Shown here: positions 57,799 to 64,000 of the stretch, in pieces
Layout: every line of letters starts with the position of its first letter
How positions within the stretch are numbered: position 1 is the stretch's first letter
From: Daejeonella sp.
Lineage (GTDB): Bacteria > Bacteroidota > Bacteroidia > Sphingobacteriales > Sphingobacteriaceae
Direction of reading: 5' to 3'
Length of the DNA stretch: 64,000 bases
Assembly (NCBI RefSeq): GCF_030695525.1
Contig: NZ_JAUYSS010000032.1
Coordinates: forward strand, 167,938-231,937
Notes under the pieces: model-generated
Seen by the model: only the letters and a program-made list of their open reading frames with translations
What the model was told of the DNA's origin: nothing
Database searches by the model: none
Made by a program: the position numbers and the translations under genes

Positions 57799-58296
57799 TC
57801 ACCCTCTCCCAACCCTCCACCACACCCCTACAACAACCAACCCTACAATCAATCCCGCTGCAATCCCGATCCATAAACCCCCCTTTCGTTCCACCGAAAC
57901 AGATCGCTCGGTGCTCTTCGCAAGGACTTCATTCCTTACCTTCTCCTCCAGCTCAGAACTTACCGTTCCGGAGGTCTTAGAAGTATCAGTTATACGTATA
58001 ACCTGATTACCTGAGCCTTTGATAAGCACTTTTGAAGCTTTCCCGATAAAACCCTCCTGCAGGGAGAATTTGAATGTATCGGTAGGAAAAATGCTCAACT
58101 GATAGCTATGTCCGCTGGAGTCTATCAGGTATTCAAAGCGCTCGAACTGATTGTGTTCCAGCACCCGGCTTTTACTATTGGACTGCTCCTTTAAAGCTAA
58201 GCGCGCTTGTTGCCGATTCATCAATTTGCTGCTATGGCAAGCAGCACCGCAGAATATGATCAGAGCCATAGCTCCGAATTGAATTAGTGTTTTCAT
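57799..58296 (-). CDS. Lipoprotein with C-terminal membrane anchor, unimolecular-spanin-like
   Basis: A 165-residue protein. It has an N-terminal lipoprotein signal (MKTLIQFGAMALIIFCGAAC, lipobox ending at C20), a periplasmic stretch of about 115 residues (FERFEYLIDSSGHSYQLSIF; VIRITDTSKTSGTVSSELEE), then a single C-terminal membrane helix (LWIGIAAGLIVGLVVVGVWW) and a basic tip. Anchors in both the outer and inner membranes are the defining layout of phage u-spanins such as T1 gp11, though there is no sequence match I can claim. It is the last gene of the DUF6266 island, 657 bp after the CHAP gene. The 240 bp upstream of it toward the STAND gene hold only a GGTATAGC/GCTATACC hairpin (57630-57652). 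Confidence 0.6.
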   Translation of the reverse strand: MKTLIQFGAMALIIFCGAACHSSKLMNRQQARLALKEQSNSKSRVLEHNQFERFEYLIDSSGHSYQLSIFPTDTFKFSLQEGFIGKASKVLIKGSGNQVIRITDTSKTSGTVSSELEEKVRNEVLAKSTERSVSVERKGGLWIGIAAGLIVGLVVVGVWWRVGRG

Positions 58297-58953
58297 TTGC
58301 TGTTTTTATTTTGTCAGACAGGGTATCTGATCCCTGCGTCATTCTGGCGAAAGCCCAATATCATTAAGTGATCGTTTTAAATACTTAATATATAGTACTT
58401 TGTAATTATCCAGGTATAATTATTCCGTGTGTTTTCAAATTTATACCGCTCATAGCCGCGGAGGCCTATTCACTTTTTCCTTGATGAAAAAGTAACCAAA
58501 AAATCAAGACAAAACGAAGCTCCCACCACTAGAGGCCATACACCCGGCCCGCCGTTTTGTCCTCCCAGCGCACAGGGAATACATATTCATTCAAATTAAT
58601 TTCTCTTTATTAAGATTTGAAGGTTGCTAAGATTAACGTTAGAGGTTTAGGAATATTCATCCATCAACGGCTGCGTACAGGGCTATTAAAGTCGGTGCTT
58701 TGGCAAAGCTGAATTTACCGCCCTGTCCAATGCCGCAAAAAAAAGTATATGAATGTGCTTGCGATGGCGAAACAACTATGATATCCTGCTAATGACACCA
58801 AATATTTTTATTTTACGCGGCGCTAGCAGCCCCCATAAATAACCTTTATTCCGTCCCGATAGCCATCCGGAGTAGGTGCAGCAAAATTGTCTAGGCCTAA
58901 GCAGAAACCATCAAAGCATAGCTCTTCTTGCCTCATACCTCAGGCCTCATACC
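58297..58953. repeat. Intergenic region with a probable multicopy element
   Basis: A block around 58470-58575 (TTTTTCCTTGATGAAAAAGT, then CAAGACAAAACGAAGC and CCCGGCCCGCCGTTTTGTC) has the look of an interspersed repeat common in Bacteroidota intergenic DNA, sometimes mis-annotated as a peptide with LDEKVTKKS. The rest lacks an ORF. TACCTCA-type units are reiterated at 58930-58967, reaching into the CHAP stop. Confidence 0.45.
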
Positions 58954-59610
58954 TCATTCCCCATACCTCGCCACCCGATAAACCGACCTAACCTGCCTCC
59001 GCTTCCGGTACACCCCATCCCCTTCCCTGCTGCCTGGATCATTGGTATTGCCCTCCACTGTGATTAGCCAGTCACCTAACCATTGATCCACAAAACCCAC
59101 ATGGGCAATACGCTTTTTATCGGTAAAATAAATGCCAAAAACATCCCCTGTGCGTGGAATCAGCGCTTCACGCTTATCAGTTCTGAATAATTCCTGCTTC
59201 CTGATTCCCGGTTCGTTGTAAAGGTTTTCATTCTTCTTCCAAATCACTCTATTCTCGGGAAACAGGGCGGGCGACCAGCCTGTCCTGGGATTATCGACAT
59301 CGGCCTGCCCTAAAACCCAGCAGACAAAAGCTGCACACCAGGGGTTTCCTTTCGGAAGGCCGACGTAGCGGAGGTATGTTTCTATTGCTGGTCCTGAATT
59401 TGATTGCTTTTCGCGTACACCTATCTGGGAAGTATAAATCAGGCGAATTTTATGCTGCACAGTATTGCTGAGCTTAATTGTGCTGTTAAAAGGAACGGAT
59501 TGCACTTGTGCATTACTGCCCTTTACTACGCTGAGACATAGCATGTAAAAGACAGACAATATGATTCCAAGCAGGATCAATGTGTCGGGATTTGGTTTGA
59601 ATCTTTTCAT
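58954..59610 (-). CDS. CHAP-domain peptidoglycan amidase, endolysin-like
   Basis: A 218-residue protein. A hydrophobic N-terminal segment (about 9-30, DTLILLGIILSVFYMLCLSVV), signal peptide or signal anchor, leads to a CHAP domain. It has the catalytic Cys in PWCAAFVCWVLGQ, the His in RIAHVGFVDQW and the polar residue in TVEGNTNDPGSREGDGVYRKRR. CHAP enzymes cut peptide bonds in peptidoglycan and serve as phage endolysins. It lies 11 bp after a DUF6266-like gene, in one transcript with it and with a small membrane protein upstream. Confidence 0.83.
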   Translation of the reverse strand: MKRFKPNPDTLILLGIILSVFYMLCLSVVKGSNAQVQSVPFNSTIKLSNTVQHKIRLIYTSQIGVREKQSNSGPAIETYLRYVGLPKGNPWCAAFVCWVLGQADVDNPRTGWSPALFPENRVIWKKNENLYNEPGIRKQELFRTDKREALIPRTGDVFGIYFTDKKRIAHVGFVDQWLGDWLITVEGNTNDPGSREGDGVYRKRRQVRSVYRVARYGE

Positions 59611-59621
59611 GATCGCTGGTA

Positions 59622-60260
59622 TTAATGAGTGAATACTTTTCCGATGTAAGAGCTGTCAGAAAAGGCTTTTCCATTGGCTGAACGATAAGCCAGCCATACC
59701 TGAATTTCGTGGCCTATAAAAAGCTGCGGTATGCGGATGGTACAAAATTCATCGTCCCGGCGAATGCCTGAGTCAAGTTCATACCAAAATTCGTTCAGCG
59801 CACTGCAGTGGATCAGTGGCCATAATACATCCCCTCCATCCTCATAGCCGGGATTAGCAACAATCCAGCTAAAGTCCAGTTCATTTGTCCCTGCGACATA
59901 GTTCATGCTGCAATAAGGCCTTTGCAGATTACCACGAATCAGAGTGATCCTGGAATAATCAAGTTCAAAGTCCGGATATTCACCCCGGATCGCATCCGAA
60001 TAGATTGGACCGAAGACCATTTTCATCCCTATTTTCTTAGGGTTTATTTTCCGGTAAGATTCATTGATCACCCTTATTAGTGGAAAAAGGAAACCTGAGA
60101 CCAAAGAGAATTTTGCCCTTTGTATCAATTGTTTTTCGCTTGGAGCTTTTCCTGATTTCTTTGCTAAGCTTCTTATATAGGTTTTCCCGTTTAGATTACA
60201 GTAGATTTTATCCCCTATCCTGCCGGATATCGGATATAGAATGCCTGATTGTTGTGCCAT
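59622..60260 (-). CDS. DUF6266-like protein, copy 2
   Basis: A 212-residue protein of unknown function (MAQQSGILYPISGRIGDKIY). It shares with the protein at 60802-61446 the pattern KTYIRSL, KSGKAPSEKQLIQRAKFSLVSGFLFP, YPDFELDYSRITLIRGNL and a C-terminal VWLAYRSANGKAFSDSSYIGKV. The common N-terminal motif (G-x-G-x(20)-R-x-K-APS-x-QLxQRAKF) is typical of the Bacteroidota DUF6266 family. It has no signal peptide or membrane segment and is probably a beta-rich structural protein (inference). Confidence 0.75.
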   Translation of the reverse strand: MAQQSGILYPISGRIGDKIYCNLNGKTYIRSLAKKSGKAPSEKQLIQRAKFSLVSGFLFPLIRVINESYRKINPKKIGMKMVFGPIYSDAIRGEYPDFELDYSRITLIRGNLQRPYCSMNYVAGTNELDFSWIVANPGYEDGGDVLWPLIHCSALNEFWYELDSGIRRDDEFCTIRIPQLFIGHEIQVWLAYRSANGKAFSDSSYIGKVFTH

Positions 60261-60287
60261 GATTTCTGAATTTTTGTTAATGATTCA

Positions 60288-60656
60288 TTAAATAAGCGCT
60301 GCCAGTACCAGAATGAATGCATACAGTATCAGCAAATAAAAGCTGAGGTAGATGATCACTTTCTGCCCTGTTCGCATGGATCTGAAATTACTTTCGAACT
60401 GCTGTTCTGAATATTCTGCAAACACAGGCCAGATCACTTTGATAAGCCACCAGGTCAGGGCTTTAAATACCAGGATGGCTATAGCCGCCAGGATAACTGC
60501 ACTGATAATTCCCGGATCAATGGCTGCAGCGCTAACATCCAGTTGACGGATAAGGTATGGGAACAGGAAAAAAACAGTTATTAAAATTATAATGCCCATA
60601 AATTCCTTTCTTAAAGGAAAAAACAAGGGTTGCTGATATTTTTGAATGAGTTTCAT
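60288..60656 (-). CDS. Small membrane protein, holin-like
   Basis: A 122-residue protein with three helices (about 17-38 GIIILITVFFLFPYLI; 49-75 GIISAVILAAIAILVFKALTWWLI; 98-122 VIIYLSFYLLILYAFILVLAALI) and a short charged loop (EYSEQQFESNFRSMRTGQK). No family is recognised. Size, topology and position just before the second DUF6266-like gene and the CHAP enzyme fit a holin, but this is inference from context. Confidence 0.55.
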   Translation of the reverse strand: MKLIQKYQQPLFFPLRKEFMGIIILITVFFLFPYLIRQLDVSAAAIDPGIISAVILAAIAILVFKALTWWLIKVIWPVFAEYSEQQFESNFRSMRTGQKVIIYLSFYLLILYAFILVLAALI

Positions 60657-60801
60657 TTTTATTGGTTTTTAAGCTTGATGAATTGACCGGATCAATTAGT
60701 ACCGGTCTTTATTTGTTTTTGCGAGGCGAGCGAAGCAATCTCAAATCCGATTGCTTCGCTGCAGCTCCCGCAAAGGAGGATATTGATACCCCCCTGTTTA
60801 C

Positions 60802-61446
60802 TTAAGCCATAACAATTTCACCCGCATGAATGCTTGTGGAGAAGTTGGCTTTATCTGGTGTCATCGCAGCGACCCAGACCTGTAGTGTATCCCCTGAAAA
60901 TGAATCAGGAACCGCAATGCTGACCATTGCTGCACTTCGGTTCACTGCGTTTTCAAGGCTGTACACGAACTTCGACTTAGCCGCATTGTACATCAGGATT
61001 ACAACCTTATCTGTTTCTTTGGCGGTACCGATTCCGGTATTATTCTGCCAGACAAAATTGATCTCCCCCGCTTCAGTCGACGAACCTACCATGTTCCAGA
61101 TCCCTTCCAATGAACCCTTACTGAACAACACTTTGGTGTAGTCGAGTTCAAAGTCGGGATAGGTCCCGGTGATTGCCTCGGCAATAACATGAGCAATGGC
61201 CATGTTAAATCCGGTTTTCTTAGATGCCTGAGTTCTAAAGCCCAGGTTGATCAATGATCCGACCGGGCCGAGGAAGCCATTGGCAAAGCCGAACTTAGCA
61301 CGTTGCACGAGCTGAAGATCCGAGGGTGCCTTGGAGGATGGTCTTGGAAGACTCCTCATGTAGTCGATCCCATTCCAGGTGCTTCCGATGATATTTCCGA
61401 CCTTGCCGGAGAAACCACCCATTAGTCCTTTAATGAATTTTCCCAT
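60802..61446 (-). CDS. DUF6266-like protein, copy 1
   Basis: A 214-residue protein from ATG 61446 (MGKFIKGLMGGFSGKVGNII). SSKAPSDLQLVQRAKFGFANGFLGPVGSLINLGFR and YPDFELDYTKVLFSKGSLEGIWN are the family blocks, and VWVAAMTPDKANFSTSIHAG ends it. It is diverged from copy 2 over most of its length. The ATG follows three TGACCGAAAT repeats about 90 bp upstream. It has no signal peptide. 60657-60801 contains only GC-rich intergenic repeat. Confidence 0.77.
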   Translation of the reverse strand: MGKFIKGLMGGFSGKVGNIIGSTWNGIDYMRSLPRPSSKAPSDLQLVQRAKFGFANGFLGPVGSLINLGFRTQASKKTGFNMAIAHVIAEAITGTYPDFELDYTKVLFSKGSLEGIWNMVGSSTEAGEINFVWQNNTGIGTAKETDKVVILMYNAAKSKFVYSLENAVNRSAAMVSIAVPDSFSGDTLQVWVAAMTPDKANFSTSIHAGEIVMA

Positions 61447-61534
61447 AATTGATAAATTTTTAAAGTGAAACATTGAATTACTTGTGTACCGGTACAGCAC
61501 AAACTTGAAGAGAAGTGGTTAGTCGACAAAAAAA

Positions 61535-61572
61535 TGACCGAAATTGACCGAAATTGACCGAAAAACCGGTCA
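61535..61572. repeat. 10-bp tandem repeats upstream of DUF6266 copy 1
   Basis: TGACCGAAAT occurs at 61535 and 61545 and, slightly altered, at 61555, with exact 10-bp spacing. The inverted half-site CCGGTCA follows at 61566. One turn of helix per unit suggests cooperative protein binding on one face. It lies about 90 bp before the DUF6266 start, the expected operator zone. Confidence 0.7.
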
Positions 61573-61608
61573 AAATCTGACACAGGTGTATACCAACATT
61601 AGGTTTTG

Positions 61609-61727
61609 TTCGTACCTTCTTCGTACGATGTTCGTACAAGACCCCCTCCAGACCACCGCCAGGGCACTCTTATACGAACATGGTACGAACATGGACACTA
61701 CTTGGTACGAACATGGTACGAAGATGG
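61609..61727. repeat. 11-bp iteron-like array, two arms in opposite orientation
   Basis: The right arm consists of five consecutive 11-bp units: TACGAACATGG at 61673, 61684 and 61706, TACGAAGATGG at 61717, and one degenerate unit at 61695. The left arm has TTCGTAC at 61609, 61620 and 61631, again every 11 bp, as the reverse complement. The arms are separated by about 35 bp. Position: between the stop of the small HTH gene and DUF6266 copy 1. It resembles an iteron origin or a multi-site operator. Confidence 0.8.
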
Positions 61728-61734
61728 TGTAATG

Positions 61735-62010
61735 TTATTTCAGGAAATGATTTCTTTTACTGTAGATATCGGGGGCATAGTAGAGTTTGCCTCCCCCAAC
61801 AGGGTGGGGAACCAGATCGCCTTTTTTACGCCTGCGGTAAAAGGTGCTGGTACTGATGCGCAATATTTTCATTACTTCAAGAGAGTCTATCCAGAGGGCC
61901 GGATTATGGCCTTCAATAGCCAATGCAAGCTCATCGAGAAATCGCAGGATCTCTTCCTGCTTTGTCCCGATGATATCAAGCTTCCGGTTTATATGTTCAA
62001 GATCTGACAT
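61735..62010 (-). CDS. Small helix-turn-helix DNA-binding protein
   Basis: A 91-residue protein from ATG 62010 (MSDLEHINRKLDIIGTKQEE). An N-terminal helical segment (about 1-40) is followed by a MerR/excisionase-like HTH (about 42-90: WIDSLEVMKILRISTSTFYRRRKKGDLVPHPVGGGKLYY). This type is widespread in Bacteroidota mobile elements as a regulator or excisionase. It is flanked by a repeat array on either side, both candidate binding sites. A longer frame from 62031 adds seven unlikely residues. Confidence 0.8.
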   Translation of the reverse strand: MSDLEHINRKLDIIGTKQEEILRFLDELALAIEGHNPALWIDSLEVMKILRISTSTFYRRRKKGDLVPHPVGGGKLYYAPDIYSKRNHFLK

Positions 62011-62054
62011 TAGGATACAATTGCAGCACAAATGTCAATACTCAAACTAAAAAA

Positions 62055-62127
62055 CTTACTCATATTCACTCATAAAGTATGAGTAAGGGAAAAAAATCGC
62101 ATGAGTAATTCACTCATATTCACTCAT
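62055..62127. repeat. ACTCAT/ATGAGT operator-like array
   Basis: ACTCAT occurs at 62058, 62068, 62112 and 62122 (pairs 10 bp apart), and the reverse ATGAGT at 62079 and 62101. CTTACTCATA (62055-62064) and TATGAGTAAG (62078-62087) form a perfect 10-bp inverted repeat. The array is 45-117 bp before the start of the small HTH gene, so it is a candidate autoregulatory or Xre-bound operator. Confidence 0.75.
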
Positions 62128-62155
62128 ATTCGCCCATTGCACACTAATAAACCAA

Positions 62156-62617
62156 TTATTGATTATCAGCTTTCTTTGGCCAGTAATACCAGGTTAGTAA
62201 TGCAAATGGAAGGAGGAAAATAAGTAATAAAGGAATATCTACAGTATGATCAGGTCCAAATCCCGCGTAGATACCCTCGTAACTGACAATAGCTATCCGA
62301 TAGGCCTGCTCAAGAAGCAGCACAACTATAATAAAGAGTAAAAAATATAAGGAAAGGATATTCCAGGGCCAAATCTGTTGGATCAATTCCCATCGGCCTG
62401 CTTTTACTTTTGGTTCAGGTGTTTCAGCATCGAAATCAGCAAATCCATCAATGGCCTTTATTTTATTTAGCAATTCATCGCTGAACTTAACTTTCCCATT
62501 CTCAATCCATGAATAACCCGACTGGGTCATATTCATTTTGGCGCCCATGTATTCCTGATCTAAGCCAAGGAATTTACGCCTTTGATACAGTTTCTCTTCG
62601 AGTTTTTTGGGGTTCAT
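62156..62617 (-). CDS. Membrane-tethered Xre-family regulator
   Basis: A 153-residue protein. The N-terminal Xre HTH spans about 1-52 (LEEKLYQRRKFLGLDQEYMGAKMNMTQSGYSWIENGKV), then an acidic linker, then two membrane helices (about 84-107 NILSLYFLLFIIVVLLLEQAY; 127-148 IPLLLIFLLPFALLTWYYW) with a basic C-terminus. A DNA-binding domain fixed to the membrane could sense envelope state. It is the first gene of the minus-strand island that ends in the CHAP and spanin-like genes. Confidence 0.8.
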   Translation of the reverse strand: MNPKKLEEKLYQRRKFLGLDQEYMGAKMNMTQSGYSWIENGKVKFSDELLNKIKAIDGFADFDAETPEPKVKAGRWELIQQIWPWNILSLYFLLFIIVVLLLEQAYRIAIVSYEGIYAGFGPDHTVDIPLLLIFLLPFALLTWYYWPKKADNQ

Positions 62618-63000
62618 AGCCTTACATTTTTTTAATAAGGATCAAAAACTTATTGAGTATTGAGCGGCCTGCACGCCGGAATTAAGCCCAGGTATTGTTT
62701 TTCCTGGTTTACGACTAGTGTGATAAATTGAAACAATAAAAACTACCCCGGTATCCGGATAAAATTAATATACAATAAGATATGGAAATACATCTATTTT
62801 ACTTTCTCTGTATTGTAGGTGTTTACACTAATTTACGAAATGAAATGGAAATCTTAAATTTTCTAATAAAGGAATCATTAGTGTCCGGGGAAATTTTTTA
62901 TTAAGGTTTAGCCCGGCAGCAGAATTGAAACTCTTGCTATATTTAGGAAGAGGGTATTTTCTTAATGATTGAATTATTTTAATCTCGGGTATAGAATTAT
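62618..63000. other. AT-rich intergenic region
   Basis: No ORF, tRNA or repeat family is recognised here. It contains the upstream region of the Xre gene, without a clear TAnnTTTG promoter. Confidence 0.4.
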
Positions 63001-63002
63001 CA

Positions 63003-63255
63003 CTCAATAGGGCCCGCCTTCAGGCGGGTTGTAATCGGAGTGATTCAATTCGGGCCAGTCCGAACGGAGTTCATCCGGGCGGGCTTCAGCCCCACATATA
63101 GCAGGTTAGAAAATAACGTAAACCGGTGCTTCAGCGCCGACAACATTTAATCGGGCTGAAGCCCGATGCGGGTGTTCCGGTATAAACGGATTATTTTGGG
63201 CTGAAGCCCGGAATATCCCCCTTGTATACCCCGCTTAAAAGCGGGGCCTATTGAG
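63003..63255. repeat. Palindrome-rich 253-bp element with inverted ends
   Basis: The ends CTCAATAGGGCCCGC (63003-63017) and GCGGGGCCTATTGAG (63241-63255) are inverted repeats matching 14 of 15. Inside are CCCGCCT-TC-AGGCGGG (63013-63028), GGGCT-TC-AGCCC (63081-63092), TCGGGCT-GA-AGCCCGA (63151-63166), GGGCT-GA-AGCCC (63198-63209) and CCCCGCTT-AA-AAGCGGGG (63229-63246). There is no ORF. It is probably an interspersed REP-like or MITE-like element. Confidence 0.65.
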
Positions 63256-63344
63256 CGAGTGCGCTAACAGCGGGGCTTGCTTTTTGAAATCAGGAAATAA
63301 AATCGTTTACGATACTTTTTAAAAGGATATTTTTAAACATTTTA

Positions 63345-63397
63345 TTTTAACCGGACAACAATGATAAAGGAATCAAATCATTGTTCTCCGGTTAAAA
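63345..63397. repeat. Long near-perfect hairpin
   Basis: The left arm TTTTAACCGGACAACAATGA(T) (63345-63365) and the right arm ATCATTGTTCTCCGGTTAAA(A) (63377-63397) are complementary except for two central bases, with an 11-nt loop. Without a gene next to it on either strand, it is either an orphan terminator or the remnant of a mobile element. Confidence 0.6.
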
Positions 63398-63616
63398 TTA
63401 AACTTCTAGTCAAATACACTAGCAATAAATTAAAATGGGAATTTATGGACGTTTTTAAAAGCATGCCCCCTGCTTTATCAAAATTATAGGATAAGCAAAA
63501 TGAGGTTCGCCTATTGCTCTTTCGATTCGAAATTTTCTCTGTCGACCCCGAATAAGGCAACATATTTATTGATGACCCAGAATGGATCACATGTTTATAG
63601 AACAATTTTCAACGAA

Positions 63617-64000
63617 AAATCCCGACCTAGAAGGTGGTCGTATGTGGTAATGGTATACATAGGACCACCTTCGGGCAATGTCATTATTTAAGGATAAATT
63701 ACGCGTTAATTACAAAGGAGGTTCTCGCTTTCGCGAGAATGACAACTCCTTGTGTGTCGAGAGGAGATTCCGGCTCAAGGCCGGAATTGGAGTCTTATCA
63801 ATAGCTGATTTATACATCAAGAAGGCCTTTTTTCGGCACTCACTCCGATCCTGACGAATTCAGGATCTCCTCTACTATTTAATATTGAACTGTCATCGTG
63901 GCGGAGGCCACGACCCCCTTTTCTTCTTAAATAATGACATTGCCCCCGGGGTCGGTGAACGGTTTGTATGGTTTTTCTATAAACATGCGACCTCCTTCGG
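63617..64000. repeat. Two oppositely oriented copies of one sequence end
   Basis: On the plus strand, GAAGGTGGTCGTATGT followed by GGGCAATGTCATTATTTAAG ends at about 63692. On the minus strand, from 64000 back, GAAGGAGGTCGCATGT followed by GGGCAATGTCATTATTTAAG ends at about 63927. The 230 bp between them holds further short palindromes (TTCTCGC/GCGAGAA near 63733). The minus copy could be the 3' end of a gene or element entering from beyond the window. Confidence 0.5.

Noticed and set aside
61535..62127. CRISPR array
   Set aside because: The repeats are 6-11 bp and tandem or phased by one helix turn, with no spacers of 25-40 bp and no cas genes.
57799..62617. Complete prophage or tailocin
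   Set aside because: No terminase, portal, capsid, sheath, tube or baseplate genes are present in the window.
63500..63691. 63-residue plus-strand reading frame ending in GPPSGNVII
   Set aside because: No family resemblance or start signal; its 3' part is the repeated sequence end found inverted at 63927-64000.

Overview
The window is a stretch of a Bacteroidota chromosome, plausibly Sphingobacteriales or a relative (the rank is inference). Supporting this are a Bacteroidota-type LptD, a TonB-dependent receptor with an N-terminal carboxypeptidase-like domain, a Tat/DUF1501/planctomycete-cytochrome cluster, and several promoters matching the Bacteroidota consensus (TTTG, about 19 bp, TAnnTTTG) in front of tRNA genes, rpsO and an HD-domain gene.

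Regions. (1) 1-28.2 kb is ordinary core genome: envelope genes (lptD 3' part, N-acetylmuramoyl-L-alanine amidase, an MCE protein, an MsbA-like exporter, ddl, mltG), RNA metabolism (rnz, a beta-CASP hydrolase, pnp, rpsO), serine synthesis (serC, serA, a DUF1015 gene), purC, phoH, rpe, a SAM hydroxide adenosyltransferase and a large TonB receptor. (2) 28.3-38.4 kb has a tRNA-Ser(UGA) followed by a folded repeat, a 309-bp segmental duplication, and a planctomycete-type cluster (PSD1/cytochrome lipoprotein, DUF1501, Tat beta-propeller, DUF2231-cytochrome-LRR) plus a bile-acid-type symporter. (3) 38.6-43.6 kb has an M81 (MlrC-like) peptidase, tRNA-Arg(UCU), a 7TM-HD phosphodiesterase and tRNA-Ser(GCU). 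The last is preceded by a broken tRNA copy and followed by a second member of the folded repeat seen after tRNA-Ser(UGA).

(4) 43.8-57.6 kb is accessory. A complete N-type (alternate, probably Na+-translocating) F1Fo ATPase operon in the order atpDCQRBEFAG lies between gene debris: GIY-YIG, ORF6N, cupin, CheB, HTH and TPR remnants. Directly repeated ORF6N 3' ends sit on both sides, suggesting an insertion or rearrangement hotspot. Next to it is a lone 1281-residue protein with a TIR/nucleoside-deoxyribosyltransferase-like N-terminus, a STAND-type NTPase and a long helical C-terminus, a good candidate anti-phage gene.

(5) 57.8-62.6 kb is a compact minus-strand island. It encodes a membrane-tethered Xre regulator, a small HTH protein, two DUF6266-like paralogues, a holin-like membrane protein, a CHAP amidase and a lipoprotein with a C-terminal membrane anchor built like a unimolecular spanin. 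Three different short-repeat arrays with 10-11 bp periodicity (iteron- or operator-like) surround the small HTH gene. I regard this island, a possible lysis/release module with its own repeat-controlled switch, as the most likely undescribed system here. (6) 62.6-64 kb has no credible gene and holds several palindromic and inverted-repeat elements.
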